Shown piece after piece: positions 25,309-34,884 of a stretch of 64,000 nt of DNA. A program made the translations under genes and the position numbers. Every line of letters begins with the position of its first letter. The first letter of the stretch is position 1. The notes under the pieces were generated by a model, which was not told the origin of the DNA, did not search any database, and was given only the letters and a program-made list of their open reading frames with translations. Location: contig NZ_CP088017.1 of the NCBI RefSeq assembly GCF_021049285.1, positions 2,181,380-2,245,379 on the forward strand. Direction: 5' to 3'. Source of the DNA: Ruania halotolerans (GTDB lineage: Bacteria; Actinomycetota; Actinomycetes; Actinomycetales; Beutenbergiaceae).

Positions 25309-27815
25309 CCGGCCGCAGGCCCGTCTCGACCTACCGGTTGCAGCTCGGCGCGTATCTGACCTTCGACGATGCAGCCGACCTCACTGCCGCACTAGCGGGC
25401 CGCGGTGTGAGCGACCTGTATCTCTCCCCCATCCTGGCTGCCGCCCCAGGATCGACGCACGGCTACGACGTCGTGGATCACACCCGGATCAGTGACGTGC
25501 TCGGGGGCCGGGATGGCTTCGAACGACTGGTTGCCAGCGCACGGCAGCACGATCTCGGCATCATCGTCGACGTCGTGCCCAATCACATGGCGGTGCCCAC
25601 CCCGGCGAGCCACAACCGCCAGCTCTGGTCGCTGCTCGAGCACGGCCCCGACTCCCCCGTGGCGAGCTGGTTCGACGTTGACTTCGCCGATGACGCCCAG
25701 GTGCTGATGCCGATCCTTGGCCAACGTGTGGGTGCGGCAATGGCCGCCGGTGAGATCACCGTGCGATATGTGGACGAACCGGAGAACCGGATCTCCCCGG
25801 ACCGTCCGGTGCTGTGCTACTACGAGCACCGGTTTCCGATCCGTGCCGGTACCGAGAACCTGCCGCTGGCGGAGATGCTGCAGCGCCAGCACTATCGACT
25901 CGCCTACTGGCGGGTAGCCGATGAAGAGCTGAACTATCGGCGCTTCTTCGACGTGGGCTCGCTCGTGGCGGTCCGGGTAGAACGACCGGAGGTCTTCGAG
26001 GCGACACACGCACTGATCTTCGAACTGATGGACGCCGGCCTGGTGGACGGGCTACGCATCGATCACCCTGACGGCCTTGCTGACCCCCGGGAGTACCTGC
26101 AACGCCTCCACGAACGCACCGGGGGTGCCTGGACGGTCGCCGAGAAGATCTTGGAACCGGACGAGGGGATCCCGCAGGATTGGCTGGTGGCCGGAACCAC
26201 GGGTTATGACGCGGCGTGGCGGGTGAACCAGGTCCTGGTCGACCCGGCCGGGGCGGCGCCCCTGGGGGCGTTGATGAGTGAGCTCGCCTCAGATGGCGTG
26301 GGGACGCTACCGGCGGTCGTGTCCGAGGCGAAGCGAGAGATCGCCACTGGTTCGCTGTATGCCGAGGTGCACCGGCTCGCGACCCTTCTGGCGCAGTTGT
26401 GCGATGACGACGTTCGCCTCAGGGACCACACGCTGCGAGCGATCACGGACTGCGTGACCGAGTTGGTGGTGGCGTGTGACCGGTACCGGGCCTACGTCGT
26501 CCCTGGCTCGCCACTCGCTGCGGCAGATGCCGAACTCGTCGAGAGCTGGTCCGCCGAGGCGGCACAGCACCTCGAACCGGAGCGGTTGGAGACGTTGGAG
26601 GTTGTCACCGACCTCGTCCTCGGACGCGAAGTCGGCAGCGCCGGGCGCCAGCACGAAGCGCGCCGGGACGAGGTGATCATCCGGTTCCAGCAGGTGTGCG
26701 GGGCCGTGATGGCCAAGGGGGTCGAGGACACCGCCTTCTACCGCTGGACGCATTTGACGTCATTGTGCGAGGTGGGCGGCAACCCGCACCGCTTCGCCGT
26801 CGGCCCGGATGCGCTGCACGCGTGGGCCTCACGCACGCAACTGCACCACCCGCTCACCATGACGGCCGCCAGTACCCATGATGCCAAGCGAGGCGAGGAC
26901 GTGCGCGCCCGCATCGGAGTGCTCTCCGAGTTCGGAGAGACCTGGGTGGACCATGTCCATGCGCTGCGCGAGGCCACCGAACGTTCCCGACCCGGCGATC
27001 TCGACGGTCGGACCGAGAACCTGCTGTGGCAGACCCTCGCCGGCACGTGGACCGAGACGGGGCCGATCAGCGCCGAGCGATTGACCGGATATCTCGTGAA
27101 GGCGGCGCGCGAAGCCAAGCAATGGACCACGTGGACGGGCCCGGACGACGCCCGGGAGTCTGCGCTGGGCGATTTCGTGACCGATCTGCTCAGCAGCGAC
27201 TCCGTCCACGAACTGATGTCGGCCTGGGTGGAGCGCACCAGGGAGCCCGTCCGTGCCGCCACGCTCGCCGCCAAGGCCGTACAGCTGACGCTACCCGGCG
27301 TGGCCGATGTGTATCAGGGCACCGAGATCACCACGGTGGCCCTGGTCGATCCGGACAACCGGCGTGCCGTGGACCATGCGCACATCTCGACGATGCTGGA
27401 CCGGCTCGACGAAGGCGCCAATCCGCACGATCTCGCCACCGAGAAACTCCGCCTGACCACGGCTGTGCTGCGTCTGCGGCGCCGACGGCCGGAGGCTTTC
27501 GTCGGTTCGGGCGCCGGCTATCACCCGCTGCCCACATCGACCACGCACGCTGTGGCCTTTGCCCGCACTGACCACGATCGTGCGGTCGCGATCACGGTGG
27601 TGACGCGCCTGTCGGTGGTGCTGCGCACGATCGGGGGGTGGGGCGAGCACACCGTCGTCCTTCCCGAGGGTCAGTGGCGGGATGTGGTGACCGGCCAGGC
27701 CGTTGATGGCGGATCTGTCCCACTGGTCAGTCTGTTGTCAGAATCGCCTGTCGCCGTGCTCGAGCGCGCGGATATCAGCGATGATGAGGCACCGAACGAG
27801 CAGCCAGTCCCGTGA
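25305..27815 (+). CDS. treY: Malto-oligosyltrehalose synthase
   Basis: An 836-residue GH13 enzyme that isomerises the reducing-end alpha-1,4 bond of a maltodextrin to alpha,alpha-1,1. It starts STYRLQL, as TreY proteins do; VVPNHMAV, the nucleophile Asp253 (LRIDHPDGL) and acid/base Glu280 (VAEKIL) are present, as is AKGVEDTAFYRW. The length is slightly above the usual 720-830. It is coupled to glgX upstream (ATGA) and treZ downstream (GTGA). Confidence 0.96.
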   Translation: MTGRRPVSTYRLQLGAYLTFDDAADLTAALAGRGVSDLYLSPILAAAPGSTHGYDVVDHTRISDVLGGRDGFERLVASARQHDLGIIVDVVPNHMAVPTPASHNRQLWSLLEHGPDSPVASWFDVDFADDAQVLMPILGQRVGAAMAAGEITVRYVDEPENRISPDRPVLCYYEHRFPIRAGTENLPLAEMLQRQHYRLAYWRVADEELNYRRFFDVGSLVAVRVERPEVFEATHALIFELMDAGLVDGLRIDHPDGLADPREYLQRLHERTGGAWTVAEKILEPDEGIPQDWLVAGTTGYDAAWRVNQVLVDPAGAAPLGALMSELASDGVGTLPAVVSEAKREIATGSLYAEVHRLATLLAQLCDDDVRLRDHTLRAITDCVTELVVACDRYRAYVVPGSPLAAADAELVESWSAEAAQHLEPERLETLEVVTDLVLGREVGSAGRQHEARRDEVIIRFQQVCGAVMAKGVEDTAFYRWTHLTSLCEVGGNPHRFAVGPDALHAWASRTQLHHPLTMTAASTHDAKRGEDVRARIGVLSEFGETWVDHVHALREATERSRPGDLDGRTENLLWQTLAGTWTETGPISAERLTGYLVKAAREAKQWTTWTGPDDARESALGDFVTDLLSSDSVHELMSAWVERTREPVRAATLAAKAVQLTLPGVADVYQGTEITTVALVDPDNRRAVDHAHISTMLDRLDEGANPHDLATEKLRLTTAVLRLRRRRPEAFVGSGAGYHPLPTSTTHAVAFARTDHDRAVAITVVTRLSVVLRTIGGWGEHTVVLPEGQWRDVVTGQAVDGGSVPLVSLLSESPVAVLERADISDDEAPNEQPVP

Positions 27816-29572
27816 CAGTCCGGGTGTGGGCTCCGAATGGAGAAGCCGTCGAGGTGGAGCTCGAGGCAGGCCGCGAGCCCCTCACGCGGTCCGCGGACGG
27901 CTGGTGGGACCTTGGGCGCGAACTCGAGGCCGGCACCGATTACGCCTTCGTCGTCGACGGCAACGGGCCGTTCCCTGACCCGCGCAGCCCCTGGCAACCT
28001 CACGGAGTGCACGGCCCCAGCCGCACGTTCGACTCCGCCGCTCACCGGTGGCAGGACAGTGCATGGGCTGGCCGGGACGCACGCGGAGCTTTGCTGTATG
28101 AGCTTCATGTGGGCACCTTCACCACGGAAGGCACATTCGACGCTGCGATGGAGCGGCTGGCCTACCTGCGCGACCTTGGTGTCCAGATGATCCAGCTCAT
28201 GCCGGTGGCCGCCTTCCCCGGGCAGCACGGGTGGGGGTATGACGGCGTCGCGCTGTTCGCCGTCCATGACGCCTATGGTGGTCCGGCGGCGCTGCAGCGA
28301 TTCGTCGATGCCGCCCACCGCCACCAGATCGCCGTCAGTCTCGACGTGGTTTACAACCACCTCGGCCCGTCCGGGAACTACCTGGGCGTCTACGGGCCGT
28401 ATTTCACCGATACCCACAGCACGCCCTGGGGTGACGCGGTGAACCTGGACGGTCCTGGCAGTGGGCAGGTACGCCAGTTCATCATCGACAACGCGGTGCG
28501 ATGGCTCCGCGATTTCCATCTCGACGCGTTGCGGCTCGATGCCGTACATGCGCTCATCGACGCCTCACCCAGGCACGTGCTCGCCGAGCTGGCCGACGCC
28601 GTCGCTCACCTGGCTGAGGAAGTCGGCCGACCGCTTTCCCTGATTGCGGAGTCCGATCTCAACGACGTGCGCATGGTGACGGCGACCGCAGCCGGCGGAC
28701 TCGGGATGACCGCCCAGTGGGCCGATGACGTCCACCACGCCATCCACGCCTACGTCACCGGCGAGCGGCACGGCTACTACGTGGATTTCGGTTCACCCGG
28801 GGCGCTCGTGAAGGCGCTGGAGCGGGTGTTCGTTCACGACGGAGGTTATTCGACATTCCGGGGCCAGGACTGGGGCGCTCCGGTGCCGCAGGACGCTGAC
28901 GGGCACCGGTTCGTGGTCTTCACCAGCAACCACGACCAGGTGGGCAACCGGGGCCGGGGTGACCGCCCGGCGGCCACCCTCTCGGACGCGAAGGTTGCCT
29001 CCGCGGCGGCGCTGCTCCTGACCGGGCCGGGGACACCGATGCTGTTCATGGGCGAAGAGTGGGCGGCCAGCACACCCTGGTTCTACTTCACCGATCACGC
29101 CGAGCCAGAACTCGCCGAGGCGATCCGCACCGGGCGCGCCCGGGAGTTCGCCGAACACGGGTGGGAGGCGATCTACGGCGCCGGAGTCGAGGCCCCCGAT
29201 CCCCAGGATCCGGGCACCGTGGCCGCCAGCATCCTGCGGTGGGACGAGCGCGAGCACGGCCGGCACCGTGCACTCGGGGACTTCTATCGAGAGCTGATGC
29301 GGCTGCGCCGGGAGGTACCGGATCTGTCCAGCGGTGATCGTCGGCACACCCGCGTCACTGCCACACCGGACTGGGTGCGGATGCAGCGCGGTGATGTGAC
29401 AGTGGCCGTGAACGTCACCTCCGAGCCGCAGCGGATCCCGATGCCCGGCGCGAACGCGCTCGCGGTGCTCCTCGCCTGGGAGGCCCCGAGCGAGCGGGAC
29501 GCCGGCGGTCTGGTGCTGCCGCCCGGCGCCGCGGTGCTGGGCCAGGACGCCACGAGCGCGCACTCCACCTGA
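27812..29572 (+). CDS. treZ: Malto-oligosyltrehalose trehalohydrolase
   Basis: A 586-residue GH13 enzyme that cuts trehalose from the product of TreY. CBM48-like N-terminus (VRVWAPNGEAVEVEL), YELHVGTFT, VVYNHLGPSGNY, Asp243 (LRLDAVHAL), Glu280 (LIAESDLND), Asp375 (SNHDQVGNR), and the TreZ-specific FMGEEWAASTPWFYFTDH. The start is GTG in a GTGA overlap with treY. Completes a full glycogen-to-trehalose route; trehalose acts as a stress protectant and carbon store. Confidence 0.96.
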   Translation: MTVRVWAPNGEAVEVELEAGREPLTRSADGWWDLGRELEAGTDYAFVVDGNGPFPDPRSPWQPHGVHGPSRTFDSAAHRWQDSAWAGRDARGALLYELHVGTFTTEGTFDAAMERLAYLRDLGVQMIQLMPVAAFPGQHGWGYDGVALFAVHDAYGGPAALQRFVDAAHRHQIAVSLDVVYNHLGPSGNYLGVYGPYFTDTHSTPWGDAVNLDGPGSGQVRQFIIDNAVRWLRDFHLDALRLDAVHALIDASPRHVLAELADAVAHLAEEVGRPLSLIAESDLNDVRMVTATAAGGLGMTAQWADDVHHAIHAYVTGERHGYYVDFGSPGALVKALERVFVHDGGYSTFRGQDWGAPVPQDADGHRFVVFTSNHDQVGNRGRGDRPAATLSDAKVASAAALLLTGPGTPMLFMGEEWAASTPWFYFTDHAEPELAEAIRTGRAREFAEHGWEAIYGAGVEAPDPQDPGTVAASILRWDEREHGRHRALGDFYRELMRLRREVPDLSSGDRRHTRVTATPDWVRMQRGDVTVAVNVTSEPQRIPMPGANALAVLLAWEAPSERDAGGLVLPPGAAVLGQDATSAHST

Positions 29573-29599
29573 TCGCCGGATCCAGCTCCCTCGTGCGCG

Positions 29600-30481
29600 T
29601 CAGTCGTGGGTGCGCTGCAACCACATCAGCATCTGTGCCGTCAGTTCCCGATCCATCCGTAGATCCCGTCCGTCCAGACTGCGTACCGGCGCGCACAACC
29701 GCACGCTCGAGACCAACCAGATGTGGTCAGTCTCGGTGAGCTCGTGCGCCTGGACCCGCCGTGCCCGGGTCGACAGGCCCGCCTGGGACGCACACCGGAA
29801 CACCCTGTCCTGCGTGGTTCCCGGCAGGATCGACTGGTCGGTCCCAGGAGTGATGAGCTCATCGCCCAGGCGCAACACCACCGACGCAGTCGGCCCCTCC
29901 AGGACCGCACCATCGGAGCTGACGAAGATGACGTCCTCGGCGCCGCTGCGCCGCGCGTGGCGCAGTGCGGCCATGTTCACCGCGTAGGAGGTGTACTTCG
30001 CCCCCTGGAGGAGCCAGGGGGCGGTCTCCGCGATGTCCGCGCGGTAGCCCCGGTCCAAGGTGAGCACGGCCACACCGCGGGTCCGCGCATCACTCATATC
30101 GGGTGCCGGTGCCGCCCGCACCCAGCCGGTGCATCGCCTGGCTCCCTCCTCACCGCGGGTGAGTACCAGCTTCACCGAGAGTTCCGGCGCAGGGTCCACC
30201 GCAGCGAGCACCGCCTGCACTGCGGCGTACCAGACATCCAGCCGGGGCCGGGGCAGATCGAGGATGGCGGCTGAGGCGGCGAGGCGCTCGAGGTGTGGGG
30301 TCAGCGATTGTGGATGCCCGTCGATAACCCCGATGGTTTCAAAGACCCCGTCGCCACGGGTGGCTCCCAGGTCGGTGACCCGCAGGTGCGGCGCATCCGG
30401 GTCCACATCGTGGAATCCACGCCCGTCCATCGGTTCCTGCTCCGTGGGCGCGGTCACGAGCAGCACTCTCGCGTCGGACAC
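29600..30481 (-). CDS. Class IV PLP aminotransferase/lyase, aminodeoxychorismate lyase-like
   Basis: A 293-residue fold-type IV PLP enzyme. The PLP Lys is Lys162 (GAKYTSYAVNM) and Glu195 (VLEGPTAS) contacts the pyridine nitrogen. DLGATRGDGVFETI and the LxPLxxHLxRL-like SLTPHLERL match PabC and branched-chain transaminases. I favour 4-amino-4-deoxychorismate lyase because of length and EGPTASV, but D-amino acid transaminase cannot be excluded. The GTG at 30481 has AAGGAG five bases upstream. Convergent with treZ (27-bp gap); no folate genes are adjacent. Confidence 0.8.
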   Translation of the reverse strand: MSDARVLLVTAPTEQEPMDGRGFHDVDPDAPHLRVTDLGATRGDGVFETIGVIDGHPQSLTPHLERLAASAAILDLPRPRLDVWYAAVQAVLAAVDPAPELSVKLVLTRGEEGARRCTGWVRAAPAPDMSDARTRGVAVLTLDRGYRADIAETAPWLLQGAKYTSYAVNMAALRHARRSGAEDVIFVSSDGAVLEGPTASVVLRLGDELITPGTDQSILPGTTQDRVFRCASQAGLSTRARRVQAHELTETDHIWLVSSVRLCAPVRSLDGRDLRMDRELTAQMLMWLQRTHD

Positions 30482-30561
30482 GGCATCTCCTTCAGCGGAC
30501 GGGTCCAGTGGGTTCAGCGTAACGAGTCAGCATGCGCCGTGCGTTCGAGGCGCATGCACAT

Positions 30562-30567
30562 TAATCT
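30562..30567 (+). promoter_or_regulatory. -10 box for leaderless HIT gene
   Basis: TAATCT, six bases, ATG at 30574. Confidence 0.55.
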
Positions 30568-30573
30568 GCGACC

Positions 30574-30999
30574 ATGACCACGCTCTTCAGCCGCATCCTG
30601 GACCGCGAGATTCCCGGGCGTTTCGTGTGGGAGGACGACGTCTGTGCGGCGTTCCTCACGATCGAGCCCCTCCAGCCCGGGCACACGCTGGTCGTTCCAC
30701 GCGCGGAGGTCGACCATTGGACGGACCTGCCCGAGGATGCGTGGGCCCACGTGATGGCTGTGGCCCAGTCCATCGGCACCGCCCAGCGGGAGACGTTCAG
30801 CGCCGAGCGGATCGGCCTGCTTGTGCAGGGGTATGAGATCGCGCACGCTCACGTGCACGTGTGGCCGTCGCAGTCCTCAGCGGATTTCGACCTGGCCGCA
30901 GCCCGTCGGGACGTTCCCGCCGACGAACTGGATGAGGCTGCTTCGCGGCTCGCCCGCGCCCTTCGCGATCTCGGGCATGGCCACCACGTACCCGACTGA
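30574..30999 (+). CDS. HIT-family nucleotide hydrolase
   Basis: A 141-residue histidine-triad protein with HAHVHVW at 91-97 (His91, 93, 95) and the N-terminal block FSRILDREIPGRFVWEDD typical of HINT-like enzymes that cleave nucleoside phosphoramidates. EPLQPGHTLVVPR at 31-43 is also standard. It is distinct from the longer AP4A-phosphorylase-like HIT gene at 14.8 kb. No Shine-Dalgarno sequence; see the -10 box. The biological substrate is unknown. Confidence 0.92.
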   Translation: MTTLFSRILDREIPGRFVWEDDVCAAFLTIEPLQPGHTLVVPRAEVDHWTDLPEDAWAHVMAVAQSIGTAQRETFSAERIGLLVQGYEIAHAHVHVWPSQSSADFDLAAARRDVPADELDEAASRLARALRDLGHGHHVPD

Positions 31000-31038
31000 T
31001 CCTCAGATCCGGTGTGGGTGCGCGGGCGATGAGGCACC

Positions 31039-31044
31039 TATGCT
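31039..31044 (+). promoter_or_regulatory. -10 box for leaderless start at 31051
   Basis: TATGCT, six bases, ATG. Confidence 0.55.
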
Positions 31045-31050
31045 CGTGCC

Positions 31051-31530
31051 ATGCCCGTGATCATCGTTCTCACCGAAGAGGCTCTGCGCGAGTCCGACGT
31101 TGCGTCCATCCGTGAACTGCATGCCGATCCCGCTACCAGCTTCCACGTGCTGGTTCCCGAGGACACCGAGCGCAGCCTGGTGGCCGACTTCATCGATCAT
31201 CTGAGCCTGGGCGAACTCCGTGAAGCCTGGGAAGAACTCACCCATCGACCGACACCCGAGGAGACCTCCGCGGAAGCGAACGAGGCGTTGCAGACGTCGC
31301 TCGAGCGGTTCACCGCCTCCGGGGCCACCGCGGACGGCGCCGTCATCGCCGACGACCCGATCCCGGTACTGCGTCAGGCGGTGAACTCCCTGGCCGCCGA
31401 TCAACTCGTCGTGGTCACTCGTCCGCACGCGGTGGAGGACACCTTCCATCGCGACTGGGCCTCGCGCGCACGTGAGGATCTCGGCCTGCCGGTCCTTCAC
31501 CTGTACTCGGGGACCAATCGGCTCGGCTGA
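31051..31530 (+). CDS. Small Rossmann-like protein, universal-stress-protein-like, function unknown
   Basis: A 159-residue soluble protein: MPVIIVLTEEAL (strand 1), SFHVLVPEDTE (strand 2), an acidic helical stretch (about 55-100), DQLVVVTRPHAVEDTFHRDWASRAREDLGLPVLHLYSG. The alternating strand/helix pattern and terminal strand resemble UspA-type alpha/beta domains, but no ATP-binding GX2GX9G loop is seen. It follows the HIT gene by 51 bp with its own promoter and is convergent with the ATP-grasp gene. I do not assign a function. Confidence 0.75.
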   Translation: MPVIIVLTEEALRESDVASIRELHADPATSFHVLVPEDTERSLVADFIDHLSLGELREAWEELTHRPTPEETSAEANEALQTSLERFTASGATADGAVIADDPIPVLRQAVNSLAADQLVVVTRPHAVEDTFHRDWASRAREDLGLPVLHLYSGTNRLG

Positions 31531-31549
31531 CCTCGCGCGAGGATGGCGG

Positions 31550-32791
31550 TCAGAAGCCGGAGTCGGTAGGCCGCGGATAGAACGTGCGCAACGCCCGGAG
31601 CTGATTCACCTGCGCGAGGATGCGGTACCACCACCGTCGAAGGCTGCGGTCGGCTGCATAATCCAGCGGGTGAACAGCCTTGCGACGGCGGAGCACCGCT
31701 CGCACGCGCCGGTACAGTTCCGGATCACGGATGTACCGCCGCAGGACAAAGGTCGGAATGTAGGCGTAGATCCCTGCCTCGCGCGCTTCCTGCACGGCAA
31801 GGGCTTCGCCCAGAACGAAGTCCGCCACCACCGAGCGCGCGGCGGAGGCACCGCCGACGTTGGCGTAGTAGTGCGAGCGGCCGGGCCGGGAATTGATGTC
31901 AAGCAGCCGAGCAACGCCGTCCCGGGGGTCCACCTTGAAGTCGACGCTGGCGAAGCCACGGTAGTCGACCCGCTCCAAGACCCGCCGCACCGCTTCAATG
32001 AGGGCCGGGTCGTAATCGACCATGATCACGGCCGAGTTTCCGATGAACGTGGGCTGGTGCATCGCCAGGAGGACCTGACCGGAGGCCGCCATGGTCAACT
32101 CACCGCGAGCGTCCCGATAGCAGTTCACCACGCGGTTGGCAGTGTCGTCGCCCGGGATGAGCTCCTGCAACAACATCGTGCCGCCGTAGCCGGCGTGGGC
32201 GATGCGGTCCAACTCGACCACCAGCTCTCCGGCGTCGGCGAGCCGGTACACCTTCCGGCGGCCGGCGAACGTCAGCTCCTCGAACTCCGCACCGGCGAAG
32301 GGCTTCATCACGAGGGGGAACGTCAACGCTGCGGCCGCAGCGCGCCACGCCTGCTCATCTCGAGGTAACGCGGTCACCTCCACGGTCCGCGGTGCGGGGA
32401 TGCCCAGATCGACCAGCACGGAGTTCATGGCGCGCTTGTCGGCGAGCCGATCCACCACCGCTGCCGCGGCGTAGGGAACCACGAACTGCTCCTCCAGGCG
32501 CGCTCGGTGACGCATCACGAACGCCAGCTGATGGTCGGAGTTGACCACCAGGAGCCGCACCTGTTCAGCGTGCTCGGCGGCGACCGCGTCCAGGGCGGCA
32601 AGGGTGTCGGTATCGGAGGAGTTCGCGCCGGTGAACACGTTCGCGAGGATCGCGGAATCGTTGATCGGCCCGCGCGCCTGCTCGCTGATCACGACCGAAC
32701 GCACACCGTAGGCCTCGTGGAACGAGCGTGCCATCGCGTAGATGCCCAGATCCGTGCCGAGCAGCACCGGGCACAGGGCGACCGAGCGCAT
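31550..32791 (-). CDS. ATP-grasp carboxylate-amine ligase, substrate unknown
   Basis: A 413-residue ATP-grasp protein: N-terminal Rossmann-like pre-ATP-grasp domain (MRSVALCPVLLGTDLGIYAMARSF), central lid with Lys163 (PLVMKPFAG), and metal-binding DINSRPG near 297-303. The family joins a carboxylate to an amine through an acyl phosphate; relatives include D-aspartate ligases that build peptidoglycan cross-bridges and peptide-tag ligases. The ATG at 32791 has AGGAGG seven bases upstream. After the grasp domain a 90-residue basic tail (YIPTFVLRRYIRDPELYRRVRAVL) may contact the membrane or a polymer. It stands alone, convergent with the gene at 31.0 kb. Confidence 0.82.
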   Translation of the reverse strand: MRSVALCPVLLGTDLGIYAMARSFHEAYGVRSVVISEQARGPINDSAILANVFTGANSSDTDTLAALDAVAAEHAEQVRLLVVNSDHQLAFVMRHRARLEEQFVVPYAAAAVVDRLADKRAMNSVLVDLGIPAPRTVEVTALPRDEQAWRAAAAALTFPLVMKPFAGAEFEELTFAGRRKVYRLADAGELVVELDRIAHAGYGGTMLLQELIPGDDTANRVVNCYRDARGELTMAASGQVLLAMHQPTFIGNSAVIMVDYDPALIEAVRRVLERVDYRGFASVDFKVDPRDGVARLLDINSRPGRSHYYANVGGASAARSVVADFVLGEALAVQEAREAGIYAYIPTFVLRRYIRDPELYRRVRAVLRRRKAVHPLDYAADRSLRRWWYRILAQVNQLRALRTFYPRPTDSGF

Positions 32792-32841
32792 CCGCCATCC
32801 TCCTGTCGTTGCCGCCGGCGGCCCGATCTCGAGCCCGCGCA

Positions 32842-32847
32842 AGTCTA
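32842..32847 (-). promoter_or_regulatory. Candidate -10 box for the ATP-grasp gene
   Basis: TAGACT on the minus strand, giving a leader of about 45 bases that holds the AGGAGG site. No clear -35. Confidence 0.35.
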
Positions 32848-32894
32848 CCCACTCCTCTTCGGCGCGCCCTCGGAGCACTCCGGCGTGCGCGCCC

Positions 32895-32900
32895 TAGCCT
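32895..32900 (+). promoter_or_regulatory. -10 box for leaderless DUF3000-RNase D transcript
   Basis: TAGCCT, six bases, GTG at 32907. Confidence 0.5.
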
Positions 32901-32906
32901 GGAGCG

Positions 32907-33485
32907 GTGAACGTGCAGCGAACTCCGGCCACTCCCCCGGACTTTGAGGCTGCGTTGCTGAGTCTGCGCGGACACCGGATGCGGCCCGAGTTCCACCTCG
33001 AGGAGGTTCCCGCTCCCACCCGGATCGCCCCGTACGCCTTGGCGTTGACCGGTGAGGTCAATCCCACCCGCGATCCGGATGACATGGTCGGCAACGGTCG
33101 CTTCGTCGTGCTCTACGACCCGGAGGGTCAAGAGGCATGGAACGGTGAGTTCCGTGTGATCGTGATGGCACGGGCCACTCTGGAACCGGAGTTCGCCGCC
33201 GATCCGATGCTCGGCGAGGTGGCGTGGACCTGGTTGACTGAGGCGCTGGCCGTGGAAGAGGTTGCCTACCACTCGCTCTCCGGTACCGTCACCCGGGTGC
33301 TCTCGGAGACGTTCGGAGGTCTGGAACTGCGCGCGGGAGAGGTCGAGATCGAGATCCGTGCCTCGTGGACCCCGCAGACCTCTGATCTCGCCCCTCATCT
33401 ACGCTCCTGGGCGCTGCTTGCCTGCCAAGCGGCAGGTCTCCCCCCCGTTCCCGACAACGTCAGCCAGCTGAAGCAGAGACGATGA
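32907..33485 (+). CDS. DUF3000 family protein
   Basis: A 192-residue soluble protein of the actinobacterial DUF3000 family, recognised from its text (RIAPYALALTGEV, GRFVVLYDPEGQEAWNGEFRVIVMARA, EWTW-like VAWTWLTEAL) and its place directly before RNase D. No catalytic motif is evident. The stop overlaps the RNase D ATG (ATGA). The function is unknown; the constant linkage to RNase D hints at RNA metabolism, an inference only. Confidence 0.85.
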   Translation: MNVQRTPATPPDFEAALLSLRGHRMRPEFHLEEVPAPTRIAPYALALTGEVNPTRDPDDMVGNGRFVVLYDPEGQEAWNGEFRVIVMARATLEPEFAADPMLGEVAWTWLTEALAVEEVAYHSLSGTVTRVLSETFGGLELRAGEVEIEIRASWTPQTSDLAPHLRSWALLACQAAGLPPVPDNVSQLKQRR

Positions 33486-34768
33486 CTCGCCCCACAACGC
33501 CACCGGCCACGCCCGAGGCCCCGACTCACGAACCGGTCGAGGAGTCGGACGACAAGGCCCCGGTCGAACTCACCCCTTTGCGCGAACCCGCCGAGGGTGT
33601 CCCGGAGGTGATCGAAACCGAGCAGGCGTTCGCGCAGGTTGTCAGCCGCTTCGCTTCCGGTTCGGGCCCTGTGGCGGTCGACGCTGAGCGTGCGTCCGGA
33701 TACCGGTACGGGCAGCGTGCCTACCTCGTGCAACTGCGCCGCCACGGTGCTGGCACCGCACTGCTCGATCCTCAGCAACTCCCGGACCTGAGCGCCCTCT
33801 CCGAGGTACTGAAAGACACGGAGTGGGTGCTGCATGCGGCGAACCAGGATCTGGCGTGCCTGGCCGAGGTGAACCTGGTGCCGATGCGATTGTTCGACAC
33901 CGAACTCGCCGGACGTCTGCTCGGGCGGGAGCGAGTGGGCTTGGGCGCGATGGTCTCCGGCGAGCTCGGCCTGGAGCTCGCCAAGGAACACTCCGCTGCC
34001 GATTGGTCCACCCGGCCGCTGCCGCAGGATTGGTTGCGCTATGCGGCCCTGGATGTCGAGGTGCTCGTGGAGCTGCGGGACCGCCTTGCTGCAGAGCTGG
34101 AGCGGGAGGGCAAACTCGAGTGGGCGCTCGAGGAGTTCGAGGCCGTGCGCACCGCACCGCCACCGCCACCGCGGCTACAACCGTGGCGCCGTACATCCGG
34201 TTCCCAGCAGGTCCGAGACGGACTCGGCCTGGCCATCGTCCGCGAGCTGTGGCAGGCCCGTGAGGAACAGGCGCGGCTCGCCGATATCTCCCCCGGACGA
34301 CTGCTCCAGGACGCAGCGATCGTGGCCGCGGCGACCAGCAAACCTGCCACGATGGCTGAACTCGCCGGCCTGCGGCCGTTTCGTCAGAAGGCTGCGGCAC
34401 GGCGCACCCGCATCTGGTTCGAGGCGGTCGAGCGCGCCCGTGAGTTGGATCCGGCCGCGTATCCGTCCCGCCGGGGACCAGCCACCGACACACTCCCCCC
34501 GCCCCGCGCGTGGAAGGACCGGTTCCCAGAAGCTGCGCTGCGGCTCGACGCTGTCCGTGGCACCGTCCGGGAGCTGGCCGAGCAGTTCAATCTCCCCCAG
34601 GAGAATCTGCTCACCCCGGCCTTCCAACGCCGTCTCGCGTGGGAACCGCCGCACCCGGTGAACACTTCCACAGTGGCCGGCACACTGGAGGGTCTCGGTG
34701 CTCGCACGTGGCAGGTGCACCTCGTTGCGGAGCGTCTCGCAGCAGCGATCAGCGCCGTCGGGGAATAG
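33482..34768 (+). CDS. Ribonuclease D-like 3'-5' exonuclease with HRDC domain
   Basis: A 428-residue DEDDy exonuclease. Asp67 and Glu69 (VAVDAERASG), Asp123 (HAANQDLACL), Tyr187 and Asp191 (LRYAALDVEVL) make a complete active site. The HRDC domain is at about 225-310 and a C-terminal extension (330-425) follows, as in actinobacterial homologues. Likely role: trimming stable RNA 3' ends. The first 40 residues are a Pro/Thr/Glu-rich tail. Translationally coupled to DUF3000. Confidence 0.93.
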   Translation: MTRPTTPPATPEAPTHEPVEESDDKAPVELTPLREPAEGVPEVIETEQAFAQVVSRFASGSGPVAVDAERASGYRYGQRAYLVQLRRHGAGTALLDPQQLPDLSALSEVLKDTEWVLHAANQDLACLAEVNLVPMRLFDTELAGRLLGRERVGLGAMVSGELGLELAKEHSAADWSTRPLPQDWLRYAALDVEVLVELRDRLAAELEREGKLEWALEEFEAVRTAPPPPPRLQPWRRTSGSQQVRDGLGLAIVRELWQAREEQARLADISPGRLLQDAAIVAAATSKPATMAELAGLRPFRQKAAARRTRIWFEAVERARELDPAAYPSRRGPATDTLPPPRAWKDRFPEAALRLDAVRGTVRELAEQFNLPQENLLTPAFQRRLAWEPPHPVNTSTVAGTLEGLGARTWQVHLVAERLAAAISAVGE

Positions 34769-34884
34769 CAGACTGCACGATCCGCACACAGAATCGGGCT
34801 CGGTGCGCAGTGCGCCCCTGCATGTGAGACCACACCAGTGGCAGTCGCGCCACGAATGGCTCCCGCGACATGTCGTCGACGGGT

